22,424 bases of DNA from Anaerolineae bacterium. Lineage in GTDB: Bacteria > Chloroflexota > Anaerolineae > Aggregatilineales > Phototrophicaceae. The stretch spans positions 1 through 22,424 of the forward strand of contig JANQRM010000645.1 of assembly GCA_028284565.1 (NCBI GenBank). Reading direction: 5' to 3'. The notes under the pieces are model-generated. The model had not been told where the DNA came from and ran no database searches. It saw only the letters and a list, made by a program, of their open reading frames with translations. Of the stretch, positions 1-6,746 are shown piece by piece. The position numbers were made by a program, and so were the translations under genes. The first letter of the stretch is position 1, and each line of letters opens with the position of its first letter.

Positions 1-120
1 ACCCTTGCCTTTTTCAAAAACGAGTAAGCCGCCGGGTTCAGCTAATCCGTTCCAATTGGCTTGATGCACCCACGCATGCTCCAAGCCCACATCAACTAAA
101 GTTTCAGGAGACATAACCAT
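1..120 (-). CDS. class III (omega) aminotransferase, N-terminal fragment (runs off window)
   Basis: The first 40 codons of a minus-strand gene are present; the rest lies beyond base 1. The translation begins MVMSPETLVDVGLEHAWVH and continues through NWNGLAEPGGLLVFEKGKG. This resembles the start of PLP-dependent class III aminotransferases of the aspartate/omega type, which open with a helix containing HxWxH and a G-G-P/L segment before the first beta strand. The PLP lysine and other catalytic residues are outside the window, so the substrate cannot be judged. GAGGAG lies 4 bases before the first ATG and 10 before a second in-frame ATG two codons later, so the real start may be at 114. The gene diverges from the sugar epimerase with a 144-base shared control region. 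The family call rests on a short stretch and is moderate. Confidence 0.6.
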   Translation of the reverse strand, partial: MVMSPETLVDVGLEHAWVHQANWNGLAEPGGLLVFEKGKG

Positions 121-153
121 CCCACTCCTCGCAAACTATTTTTGAAAGAACAA

Positions 154-163
154 TTTGTACAAA
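154..163. promoter_or_regulatory. perfect palindrome TTTGTACAAA in a divergent intergenic region
   Basis: A perfect 10-base palindrome lies between the aminotransferase and epimerase starts. The core TTGTACAA resembles GntR/FadR-type half-site arrangements (T.GTAC.A). It is 33 bases upstream of the aminotransferase start and about 100 upstream of the epimerase start. On the minus strand TTTACA sits 18 bases from TACAAA, which overlaps the palindrome, so a promoter-operator overlap is possible. No regulator gene is adjacent, so the binding protein is unknown. Confidence 0.4.
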
Positions 164-264
164 CTTTAGACAATCTGTGTAAAATAGCCTTATCAAATCA
201 TAACATCGAATCCGGTATCAGCAAGAAATTCATCGTTTTATGAAGCAAAACTAAAGGCAACCAT

Positions 265-1110
265 ATGCGAACACTAGCGATTGGTATTTTGTATTGGGCT
301 TCCGAATGGACAACGCCCCAACCTCCATTGTTCCAACGTGCGAAGGACGCTGGATTCGATGCGATTGAAATCTCTTTGATTAACGGAGGCGATTTAGATG
401 TTGTAGGTTATCGACAAGCCCTAGATGAAACTGATTTAATTCCATATTGCATCATGGGGTTAAACGAACATACCGACATCACCAGCCCAAATACATCCAT
501 TCGTCGCGCTGGGATTGAATATGTTAAACAAGCACTGGATGCCACACGCCAATTGGGTAGTACCATACTCTGTGGCTTGCCCTATATCCAGTGGTTATAC
601 TTCCCTGATGATTCCGATTTTCAACCCTATCGAGACCGATGTGCTGAGTCCTTACATGAAATTGCCAGAACTGCAGATGACAATGGTGTGACTATCTGCC
701 TCGAAGTTATTAATCGTTTTGAAACCTTCATATTCAACACGGTAGGAGATGCCTCAGCTTTTCTCCAGCAAGTCAATCATCCCGCTGTGAAATTGCATCT
801 CGATACCTATCATATGAATATGGAAGAAGACAACGTTGTCCAAGCCATCCGCATGGCAGGACAACATCTCGGACATTTCCACTGCGTCGCTAGCAATCGC
901 AAACTCCCCGGACAAGGGCATCTCGACTGGCAGGAAATACGACTAGCACTCGATGAGATTAATTACCAAGGCGCGCTCGGCATTGAAGCCTTTCCACTCC
1001 CTGATACAGAAACGGGACGTACAGTACATACGTGGCGACCTTTGGTTAATAATTTGGATGACGATGCAAGAGAAGCAGTCTCTTTCATCCGTTCACAGTT
1101 GATCGATTGA
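265..1110 (+). CDS. sugar phosphate isomerase/epimerase family protein, D-tagatose/D-psicose 3-epimerase type
   Basis: This is a 281-residue TIM-barrel protein of the xylose-isomerase-like / AP-endonuclease-2 fold. The metal-binding residues of ketose 3-epimerases are visible: E147 in CLEVINRFE, D180 in KLHLDTYHMN, H206 in HFHCVASNRK and E241 in GIEAF. Additional substrate-site residues are H183 and R212. These lie five positions before the E152/D185/H211/E246 tetrad known from Pseudomonas cichorii D-tagatose 3-epimerase, so length and spacing match the family well. The protein would interconvert C3 epimers of a ketose or related sugar in the cytoplasm using a divalent metal. The start is the ATG after a weak AAAGG. 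It stands alone and diverges from an aminotransferase gene, so the natural substrate is not indicated. Erythrulose, inosose or other keto-sugar substrates remain possible. Confidence 0.85.
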   Translation: MRTLAIGILYWASEWTTPQPPLFQRAKDAGFDAIEISLINGGDLDVVGYRQALDETDLIPYCIMGLNEHTDITSPNTSIRRAGIEYVKQALDATRQLGSTILCGLPYIQWLYFPDDSDFQPYRDRCAESLHEIARTADDNGVTICLEVINRFETFIFNTVGDASAFLQQVNHPAVKLHLDTYHMNMEEDNVVQAIRMAGQHLGHFHCVASNRKLPGQGHLDWQEIRLALDEINYQGALGIEAFPLPDTETGRTVHTWRPLVNNLDDDAREAVSFIRSQLID

Positions 1111-1399
1111 AGTCTTTCTCACAAGTACAGAACCATTGCGAGTATGGCAATGTTTTACCTACTTTTGGTCCTTGTGGAATATTTTAGGTGACATAATTGA
1201 CAGGACAGTCAATATAACTTGACATAAATAAAAAAGTCGACCCACCCTACCTATGGCAAGTCGAATTGAGAGCAAGTTCTGTTCATTGAGACTTTAACAC
1301 CTTAAATGAGTTGTCTATTTATCATCCAATTGGATTGGATATGTTGAGACAGGGCAGTATGACCGAGGGCATAGACCAGTGAGGAGAATGAATGTCAAG
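1111..1399. other. intergenic stretch without a recognisable gene
   Basis: No coding signal was found. It contains a short inverted repeat ATTGAC/GTCAAT (1196-1213) and a nearby TGACATAA direct repeat. No terminator with a clear T-run was seen after the epimerase gene. It joins the decayed gene on its right, so it may be part of the same degenerate DNA. Confidence 0.4.
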
Positions 1400-1419
1400 C
1401 TAACTTCCACACGGGGATA

Positions 1420-1843
1420 GTATGGAAACGTCAGGCATTGAGCAACATACCCACCATCCACGACCTGAACTTTGACATCCCACGGGGCGATTCGCATACA
1501 AACGCCCCACGTCTTAATAGCGATTCTTTTATCGACCACAAGCGTGAAAGTTATGTTGAAGATTCCCATCATTCCAATCAAAAAACCATGTTCGTTCTTC
1601 GGGTGTCAAGATGCGTTCAATCGTGGAAATCGGATAGGTTGTATCCAGATAAGACAGATCAATACCGATGTGAAGCGGTAGGCGGATAGACCATCCCAAT
1701 CGCTGACGGAAGATGCAAGACTGACAAAGAAAATGCCTCTTCCTGTACCAATGCAATCGGTGCACCATTGGGGAATCGCTTGAAGCGAACATGATGCATC
1801 GGCACCTGCACATACTTGGCTATTGTCAATATAGATTCATGGA
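1420..1843 (-). pseudogene. decayed Sfp/AcpT-type 4'-phosphopantetheinyl transferase, several frameshifts
   Basis: No single frame is long, but the three minus-strand frames read in turn give the hallmarks of the Sfp family in the right order. About 1843-1731 gives HHVRFKRFPNGAPIAL then the FSLS motif (1722-1733). The next frame gives SDWDGLSAYRF. A third gives HIGIDLSYLD (GID at 1658-1666) followed by IERILTPEERTWF. Another shift gives LWSIKESLL (W at 1536-1538), and a last one KTWGVCMRIAPWDVKVQVVDGG. The D of GID lies about 41 codons before the W of WSIKES, matching the family signature GxD-x(40-45)-(W/F)(S/C)xKE. The intact enzyme would load phosphopantetheine onto carrier proteins. At least four frameshifts are needed and the N-terminal third is not readable, so it cannot be functional. 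The motifs and their spacing are seen directly; decay rather than assembly error is inferred because neighbouring genes are intact. Confidence 0.75.
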
Positions 1844-1907
1844 CGGTTCTTCAATTGACTACCCATTAGACCGATCATGATATGGTCTGGGAATTTCCGG
1901 TAAGTCA

Positions 1908-1945
1908 TTAAAAGGAGAGAGGAAGTCAATGAGGCTCCCTCTTTC
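1908..1945 (-). terminator. probable intrinsic terminator of the globin/SH3 gene cluster
   Basis: On the minus strand, 11 bases after the stop at 1957, AAGAGGGAG can pair with CTTCCTCTCT across an eight-base loop (one G-T pair, one mismatch), followed by CTTTT. The T-run is short, so strength is uncertain. Confidence 0.5.
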
Positions 1946-1956
1946 GATAGCTGTGC

Positions 1957-3570
1957 TTAGTCACCGGATGGAGTGACGATACCGCCGATGGTTGGGACAG
2001 GGGTGACGAAAACAAACACACCCACTGTCGGTTTCGGAGTCACCAAGGTTAAGCCACCGGGTCCTGAAGGCGGTGGTGCGGGGGTATCCGTTGGTTCGAC
2101 AGGTGGAGCAACATAGGGTTCGATGAAGTATCCCGTCGAGAGACCTTCTGCTACCCAGCCGATTGTGCCGAAACGATTAATCTGCCACCAGTACAAACCT
2201 TCATCACAAATTGCCCCACCGATCACTTCAAAGGTATCGCCACCGTTAAGCGTCATAATGATGGCTCCGTTGGGGTTTTGGCGGAGGTTTAATCCACCCA
2301 TGGACGGCAAGACCCGGGCAGATTGTCCAATGCTGACACGTTGGGCTGGAGCCAATGAGCAATCCACAGGCACTGCTGCGGTGGGTGGAGGGCTGGGGGT
2401 TGCAATCTGGTCGTTTTGCTCACCGCCTAGGCTATTGAGTGCGAAGTTGATTCCAATAGGTGTGACATAGACGACCTTGCTCAAGGGTGTGAGTTGGGCG
2501 ATATTGAGCGCGGTGTTGGGCAGGAAACCATTCGTATAGAACAGGTTGTCGGTATTGTTGACTAAGAGATAGCCGTCGCTTGTGCCATATACCGCTTCAT
2601 ATTGTGGGTCGAACGGCATGGCGGAATTGTTCCCCGGCGTACCATCTGCAAGGACGATGTTCCAGTAGTCGTTTTGGAGACTATCTGTGGAGAAGAACAG
2701 AATCCAATCGCCACCTTTTGCCCAACGTGTCGAAAGATGATAGCGAGTGCCATCGGCATGAATGGTGCCGACTGCGCCACCATTGGCAATGACTCCTGCA
2801 CCTACCGCATTGAAGTTGGGGGTTTGTCCATTTTGGGGTGCAATTGCATAGGCTTCATCGGTGTAAGTTATGGCGACTTCGCCTGTTAGTGGGAGAACTT
2901 GTACACCAGCACGAGTATAGGGACTCTCGCTGATGGCGGGGAGGGCGGGATTGAATCCGAGAGCTTGCCAGGCATAAGCTGGATAGGTGTGCCATCCACC
3001 CACGGATTGCGGAATCAATTGGAAGTGAACGGATGTGGCATCTATATATTGAACCGCTGGAGCTGAGAATTGGACTTCGGGCGCGTCGGGATGGGTTTGG
3101 TCAATGAAAGCTACTGAATTGCCTGTTTGTGCTTCAAATAAGATGACGCGCCAAGCAGGATTAGCAAAATCGCCAGAGAACAAGCCCACAGCAAGGTATT
3201 GCGAATTGGCTGTGAAGATGTTCTCTCCACCCAGATTGATGCTTTCGCCTGCTTGTGCTTGATGCACTTGGATGAACATCCCTGAAGAAAAGTCATAGAT
3301 GCCGAGTGCTTGAAAGCCATTGTTCAATTGCGAGACCATGACCATCGTTTGACCATTGGGCGCGATACGCATGTCGAGATATTGGGCTTCGTCGGGAAGG
3401 GTTGGGCGGGGTATCGAGGCTTGTTCGCCTGCCATGTTGTACCAGTGCAAGGTATCGGTTTCGGGTTGATGCACAATCGCATACCACGGACTGGCTGGGA
3501 GGGCTTCATCCCCCAAGGTCGGTAGAACACCGACCAGAAGAATCAGCCCAATCAGAAGGAGTTTCTGCAT
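1957..3570 (-). CDS. secreted protein with beta-propeller-like body and C-terminal SH3-like domain
   Basis: The 537-residue product starts with a signal peptide (MQKLLLIGLILLVGVLPTLG). Residues 25 to about 390 are rich in short beta-strand segments with recurring D/N-G turns and F-F-S-T / Y-D-F-S patterns, suggesting a WD40- or TolB-like propeller, though blade repeats are too weak to count. Residues 404-485 form an SH3b-type domain (SARVLPSMGGLNLRQNPNG, GDTFEVIGGAICDEGLYWWQ, GTIGWVAEG). A Pro/Thr/Val-rich tail to 537 has no clear membrane anchor. The start is the ATG at 3570, preceded at good distance by AGGAGG; a longer in-frame reading into the globin gene is rejected for that reason. The ATG overlaps the globin stop as TAATG, so translation is probably coupled. 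Expected to be extracytoplasmic, perhaps binding cell wall; the exact role is unknown. Confidence 0.75.
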   Translation of the reverse strand: MQKLLLIGLILLVGVLPTLGDEALPASPWYAIVHQPETDTLHWYNMAGEQASIPRPTLPDEAQYLDMRIAPNGQTMVMVSQLNNGFQALGIYDFSSGMFIQVHQAQAGESINLGGENIFTANSQYLAVGLFSGDFANPAWRVILFEAQTGNSVAFIDQTHPDAPEVQFSAPAVQYIDATSVHFQLIPQSVGGWHTYPAYAWQALGFNPALPAISESPYTRAGVQVLPLTGEVAITYTDEAYAIAPQNGQTPNFNAVGAGVIANGGAVGTIHADGTRYHLSTRWAKGGDWILFFSTDSLQNDYWNIVLADGTPGNNSAMPFDPQYEAVYGTSDGYLLVNNTDNLFYTNGFLPNTALNIAQLTPLSKVVYVTPIGINFALNSLGGEQNDQIATPSPPPTAAVPVDCSLAPAQRVSIGQSARVLPSMGGLNLRQNPNGAIIMTLNGGDTFEVIGGAICDEGLYWWQINRFGTIGWVAEGLSTGYFIEPYVAPPVEPTDTPAPPPSGPGGLTLVTPKPTVGVFVFVTPVPTIGGIVTPSGD

Positions 3571-3998
3571 TAGCTTGCCTCCTGCTTGGTTGGATAGGCG
3601 GCGGCGCGTGCGGTAGCCGTGATGATGGCGTACGCAGTTGCCCATGCATCAAAGACTTCTTCAGTAAAAGCATCACCGAAGGTTTCTTCGAGCGTCATAA
3701 GGAGGGCGGTTCCTACACTATCCCAATGAGCAGGGGTTACGCCGTAATGAACATGACGAATGGCAAGTTGTTCAATGGCTGGCACGATTGTCTCAAGGCT
3801 ATCAAGACCTTTGACGACGACGGCTAACGTTTGCATGAGTTTCTTGCGTTGCTCTGCCATATCCCCACGGAACATCGGCTTGGTGCTGGGGTCGATTTCA
3901 AAGAGCCGTAGATAGAAGGTCTTGGCGAGTGCGTCGGCATCTGTGACCATACCGAAGGTTGTTTGGACAATGAGTTTCTTTTCGTTTGTGAGTTGCAT
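3570..3998 (-). CDS. single-domain bacterial globin
   Basis: The 142-residue product matches full-length single-domain globins of the bacterial haemoglobin/flavohaemoglobin-head type. Visible landmarks are the CD-corner F43 in KPMFRGDM, a distal E7 candidate Q50 in MAEQRKKLM, the proximal F8 histidine H82 in AIRHVHYGV, then W92, and an H-helix in FDAWATAYAIITATARAAA. There is no reductase domain. It would bind haem and O2, NO or similar ligands in the cytoplasm, and no signal peptide is present. The chosen ATG at 3998 gives the normal globin N-terminus; longer in-frame readings add a low-complexity lead crossing the hairpin at 4040. Only a weak GAAAGAAG lies before it. It is sandwiched between two secreted-protein genes and overlaps the next start as TAATG, so it is part of that transcript. 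Ligand and physiological role are not shown by sequence. Confidence 0.85.
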   Translation of the reverse strand: MQLTNEKKLIVQTTFGMVTDADALAKTFYLRLFEIDPSTKPMFRGDMAEQRKKLMQTLAVVVKGLDSLETIVPAIEQLAIRHVHYGVTPAHWDSVGTALLMTLEETFGDAFTEEVFDAWATAYAIITATARAAAYPTKQEAS

Positions 3999-4039
3999 GT
4001 GTGTGCTTCTTTCGTTGTTTGTGTTGTCGATACGAGGTG

Positions 4040-4064
4040 GGTGGAGAGGACATTCCCCTCCACC
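4040..4064 (-). other. intercistronic hairpin between the TSP3-repeat gene and the globin gene
   Basis: GGTGGAG pairs with CTCCACC, extended by three more pairs (one G-T) around the loop AATGT, giving about ten pairs only 10 bases after the stop at 4075. No T-run follows in the minus direction, so it looks more like an RNA-stability or processing hairpin than a terminator. Confidence 0.55.
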
Positions 4065-4074
4065 TTTAGCGTGT

Positions 4075-6087
4075 TTAGATGTCCTCTTCGCATTGGGCAT
4101 CGGTGACGATCTCTTCTCCATCTGCATTCGTGTCCAGCATGATTAACCACTCACCGGGGCAGACTAAATCGAGTACTGTTGCCCACCATTCGGAGTCACT
4201 TTGTCGAGTTTCACCGTTGTCACCAAGCGTTAGTGAGTCGAAGCAATTGGGCGTAGGATTCTCTAAGGTATCGGGAACACCATTGAGATTGCAGTCGGTC
4301 ATGTCTAGCGCAATGCCGAGTCGATTCGCCTGACCAGCGATGACACGGGTATGACCTGTTGGAAGTGGCGTGGCTAGGATGGTGTTGATATCGTCTTCAC
4401 AATTGCCATCCTCCTCTGGCAAATCATTGGGTGATGGCAAGCCAGCCCACCAGACTTGACCGTCTTCACATCCTTTGAGTGGTTCGGCGATGTAGTCGAA
4501 CAGGGCGCGAGTCTCCGCATTCTGGACAACTTTGCGATCAAACACGCCGTCTCGACCCACAATGGGTCCGCAGGTTCCACCTGTGCGATAGAGGGAACTC
4601 CAGCTTGGCTCGACCATCCATTGGACTGGTTCACCATCGGCATTGTTAATCAGTTCTGCTGTCCAATCGGCGGCAACATTGGCGAAGTCGGGTGAGCCAT
4701 TCAGAATAGCAATCGGGCTTGTGCCAACTGGAATGGATTCCCCCGGTGCATAGTTGAAGGCGAAGACCCAGTTGAAGGGTATGGTGATGGTGCAAGCATA
4801 TTCATTCACCACTGGCACAACATTGATATCAACTGTCGGCGGTTCGTCTATCGTTGGGATGGGCAGGATGTCATCAATACCAATGATGGGTCCACAGGTA
4901 AGGTCGTTGTAACCTTCGGGCGGAGACAAGCGATAGAGAATGGAATCGCCATCTTGTACACCGCCGAGCAGGGTGGGCCAATTGTATGCACCAGCATATT
5001 CTGAATTCATGGCTTCTTCATAGACTTGCTGATTCGTTACAACCGCCTCAAGATTTGGGAAGTTATTGATTGTGATGAAGTCGGCTTGATAAGCGACACC
5101 CCAAATCGGTGTGCCTGCTATGAGATAAGTCGCGGGTTGTGCCTCGAACCAGAAGACAGCATAGACGACGGAAGGTACTGCTGGATCATCACTCCATATT
5201 GGCGAATCATAGCCAACCGTCACCGTACAAAGCGTAGGACTGTCACTGTTGGACTGGAAGTCATCAGCCATCCCACCAGTGGGAACACCGGAATCAGGCA
5301 TATCATTCACGTCGATTTCTGGACAGGTGGTTGCCAGTAAGACGCTACGCGATGCAAATCCGATAACGCCACTGTAGTTTTCATAGTTATCGAGGACGAA
5401 CCAGATGTCCGTGCCATTCATGACGTAACCTAGAGCTTCATAGACATTGCCGGGAGCCAGATAACCCAAGATGTTACCCGCGAGGTCAGGAATATCCCGC
5501 GCCATGACACGATAGTCTCCTTCAGGAGTGACAAAGCATCCGTCAACAGGGAGTGCAGGTGGGCGGAACGGGGGTTCGGGGCATCCGTTGCGGTCAATCG
5601 TACCTGTGACATCGGGGCATTCATCGACGACATCCGGAATGGTATCGCCATCGGTATCCACGCTGGTATCGGGGCATCCACTCAGATGAGCTGGTCCAGC
5701 TTGATTAGGGCAACCATCGTTGGGGTCCGGCACACCATCGCCATCGGTATCGGGGGGTGGATCATTGGCTGGGGGTGGATTGCCTTCATTTTGTGGCGGT
5801 GGCGGATTATCAGGTTCAGGGCAACCTTGATTGGTATGTGGTCCGGGAACTGTCGGACAATTGTCATCGGGGTCGGGTAATCCATCCCCATCTGTATCCG
5901 GTGTTGGGGTTGGTGGGGTGGTAAATCCTAATTCGGGACACCCATTATTGGTTTTGGGTCCGGCTTGATTAGGGCAGTTATCGCGGGTATCAGGTAATCC
6001 GTCACCATCCGAGTCGCGTTGTGCCATGACACCGGTGGCACTAATGATGAACAGGACGAATACAAGGGACAAGCGTAGTTGCTTCAT
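4075..6087 (-). CDS. secreted thrombospondin-type-3-repeat protein with SH3-like domain
   Basis: The 670-residue product has a signal peptide ending GVMA before QRD. Four calcium-binding thrombospondin type 3 repeats follow at about residues 25-51, 64-91, 113-139 and 144-171, each of the form DxDGDxxPDxxDxCP...GCP, separated by Pro-rich linkers. Residues 184-255 resemble an SH3-like fold ([20 protein letters not shown], then [11 protein letters not shown]). Two later modules (about 287-405 and 432-515) share a CT(V/I)T(V/I) opening and a TCGPI(I/V)G ending and may be duplicates. [10 protein letters not shown] motif (598-606) and an EF-hand-like loop [12 protein letters not shown] (652-663) close the protein. 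The start at 6087 is chosen because AGGAG lies nine bases before it; an upstream in-frame ATG lacks this. It is likely an extracellular, calcium-stabilised surface protein, and the first large gene of the globin cluster. Confidence 0.8.
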   Translation of the reverse strand: MKQLRLSLVFVLFIISATGVMAQRDSDGDGLPDTRDNCPNQAGPKTNNGCPELGFTTPPTPTPDTDGDGLPDPDDNCPTVPGPHTNQGCPEPDNPPPPQNEGNPPPANDPPPDTDGDGVPDPNDGCPNQAGPAHLSGCPDTSVDTDGDTIPDVVDECPDVTGTIDRNGCPEPPFRPPALPVDGCFVTPEGDYRVMARDIPDLAGNILGYLAPGNVYEALGYVMNGTDIWFVLDNYENYSGVIGFASRSVLLATTCPEIDVNDMPDSGVPTGGMADDFQSNSDSPTLCTVTVGYDSPIWSDDPAVPSVVYAVFWFEAQPATYLIAGTPIWGVAYQADFITINNFPNLEAVVTNQQVYEEAMNSEYAGAYNWPTLLGGVQDGDSILYRLSPPEGYNDLTCGPIIGIDDILPIPTIDEPPTVDINVVPVVNEYACTITIPFNWVFAFNYAPGESIPVGTSPIAILNGSPDFANVAADWTAELINNADGEPVQWMVEPSWSSLYRTGGTCGPIVGRDGVFDRKVVQNAETRALFDYIAEPLKGCEDGQVWWAGLPSPNDLPEEDGNCEDDINTILATPLPTGHTRVIAGQANRLGIALDMTDCNLNGVPDTLENPTPNCFDSLTLGDNGETRQSDSEWWATVLDLVCPGEWLIMLDTNADGEEIVTDAQCEEDI
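5575..6015 (-). repeat. four thrombospondin type 3 coding repeats
   Basis: The DNA for the four Asp/Gly/Pro/Cys-rich repeats contains recurring segments such as CCATCGGTATC and variants. Repeats 1-3 keep DNCPN/DNCPT/DGCPN plus GP before the last cysteine; repeat 4 is more diverged ([16 protein letters not shown], with [10 protein letters not shown]). Repeats are spaced 12-22 residues apart by Pro-rich linkers of different length, so this is an old protein repeat rather than a recent tandem DNA expansion. Confidence 0.8.
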
Positions 6088-6149
6088 GGTGGTACTCCTC
6101 ATACTTGTGGTCGATTGAGTGTTGGGTTAGGTAGGGCGTAGAGGTTGTA

Positions 6150-6177
6150 ATGACTGAGCAATCACAGCTTCAGTCAT
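6150..6177. other. inverted repeat ATGACTGA / TCAGTCAT
   Basis: Eight-base perfect arms are separated by 12 bases. It overlaps the stop codon of the small ORF at 6174 and lies about 60 bases upstream of the TSP3-protein start. It could be an intercistronic hairpin, or an operator for the downstream gene. No T-run follows on either strand. Confidence 0.4.
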
Positions 6178-6389
6178 ACCGTCATCAATGGGGCTTTGAC
6201 AGATAAAAATTCGGCTTGACCTTCTTGTGATGTTTCCACCATGGTACGGTCATATGCCGATTGATGTTCAGCAAGTCCAGCGGAGTAGAGGTCGATGTCG
6301 TTACTATTGCGTTCCAGTGGGTAGACACTGAGACTACTGGTCAACGGCAGGGCATAGAGGATAAAAGTGAAGGTTTTGCGTTGAGACAT
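6174..6389 (-). CDS. small hypothetical protein, possible leader gene of the globin cluster
   Basis: A 71-residue ORF starts at an ATG with GGGGAG nine bases upstream. The N-terminus (MSQRKTFTFILYALPLTSSLSV) is basic then hydrophobic and could be a weak signal or membrane segment; the remainder is polar, with two Glu/Ser-rich stretches and no cysteines. No family was recognised. It is oriented with, and 86 bases upstream of, the TSP3-repeat gene, and its stop lies in an inverted repeat. It could be a real small secreted protein, the decayed start of a larger gene, or chance. The ribosome site and position argue for real; the absence of any homologue known to me argues caution. Confidence 0.4.
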   Translation of the reverse strand: MSQRKTFTFILYALPLTSSLSVYPLERNSNDIDLYSAGLAEHQSAYDRTMVETSQEGQAEFLSVKAPLMTV

Positions 6390-6507
6390 GAAGGGCGACT
6401 CCCCGATAATTGAATGATGTGGTGGCCGATAATGTGCCACGTCTCTCATGCTAGGGAGCAACCGCTTGAAAAGTGCCTAAATAACGCTTAAAAGTCCGTT
6501 TTGGCGA

Positions 6508-6527
6508 AATTTTTACAAATTTTTACA
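6508..6527. repeat. two tandem copies of AATTTTTACA
   Basis: Two exact 10-base copies stand head to tail, about 120 bases upstream of the small ORF at 6389. SARP/AfsR-type winged-helix regulators are known to bind short direct repeats about one helical turn apart near the -35 region. An AfsR-like gene starts nearby, so this is a candidate activator site for the minus-strand cluster. The match is by layout only, not by a known consensus. Confidence 0.4.
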
Positions 6528-6665
6528 TTTTATGATTGGTCACAAGAGTTCATAAAGGGTTTCATTTCCTCGAATATTATCGCTGTTCATGACCACTTTA
6601 TTTCGAGTAGGCTTTTCATTTAGCCTATCAAGAAAAGTCCCTTATGCGACCTTTATGACCTGTGA

Positions 6666-6674
6666 TGATATAAT
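6666..6674 (+). promoter_or_regulatory. extended -10 promoter element for the AfsR-like gene
   Basis: TGATATAAT contains a consensus TATAAT preceded by TGn. The -35 region is poor, as is usual for extended -10 promoters. Transcription would begin near 6681, leaving a leader of about 66 bases before the ATG at 6747. Confidence 0.5.
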
Positions 6675-6746
6675 GCGTTAAGCCACATCACGATGGGAAT
6701 ACGGGTTACAATTAGTGTGATAGGCACTGATGATGTGAGGAAGGTT

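Larger units (their letters stand above)
6390..6746. other. divergent control region between the globin cluster and the AfsR-like regulator
   Basis: No gene of its own is seen. It is AT-rich and holds a tandem 10-base repeat (6508-6527) nearer the left cluster and an extended -10 (6666-6674) for the regulator gene. An in-frame ATG at 6693 lacks a ribosome site and is treated as untranslated leader. Confidence 0.55.

Noticed and set aside
1232..1266. AAGTCGA pair after the epimerase gene as a terminator
   Set aside because: The two copies are direct, not inverted, and there is no stem with a T-run.
1315..1581. An 88-codon frame with DGGYVAQCLTFP, resembling a HicB antitoxin
   Set aside because: No HicA partner or HicB fold around it. 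The same frame continues the phosphopantetheinyl transferase remnant (KTWGVCMRIAPWDVKVQVVDGG) directly after WSIKES in the neighbouring frame.
3571..3645. In-frame extension of the SH3-like secreted protein to 3645
   Set aside because: It lies inside the globin gene and precedes the signal peptide; AGGAGG and the signal sequence place the start at 3570.
3402..3827. A 141-codon plus-strand frame
   Set aside because: It is an antisense shadow of the globin and secreted-protein genes, both well supported on the minus strand.
5575..6015. Regular repeats that could suggest a CRISPR-like array
   Set aside because: The repeats encode thrombospondin type 3 units in one frame and have no constant direct-repeat/spacer layout.
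6693..6746. Upstream ATG of the AfsR-like gene
   Set aside because: No ribosome site, only about 12 bases after the inferred transcription start; GAGGAAGG precedes the ATG at 6747 and the winged helix begins there.
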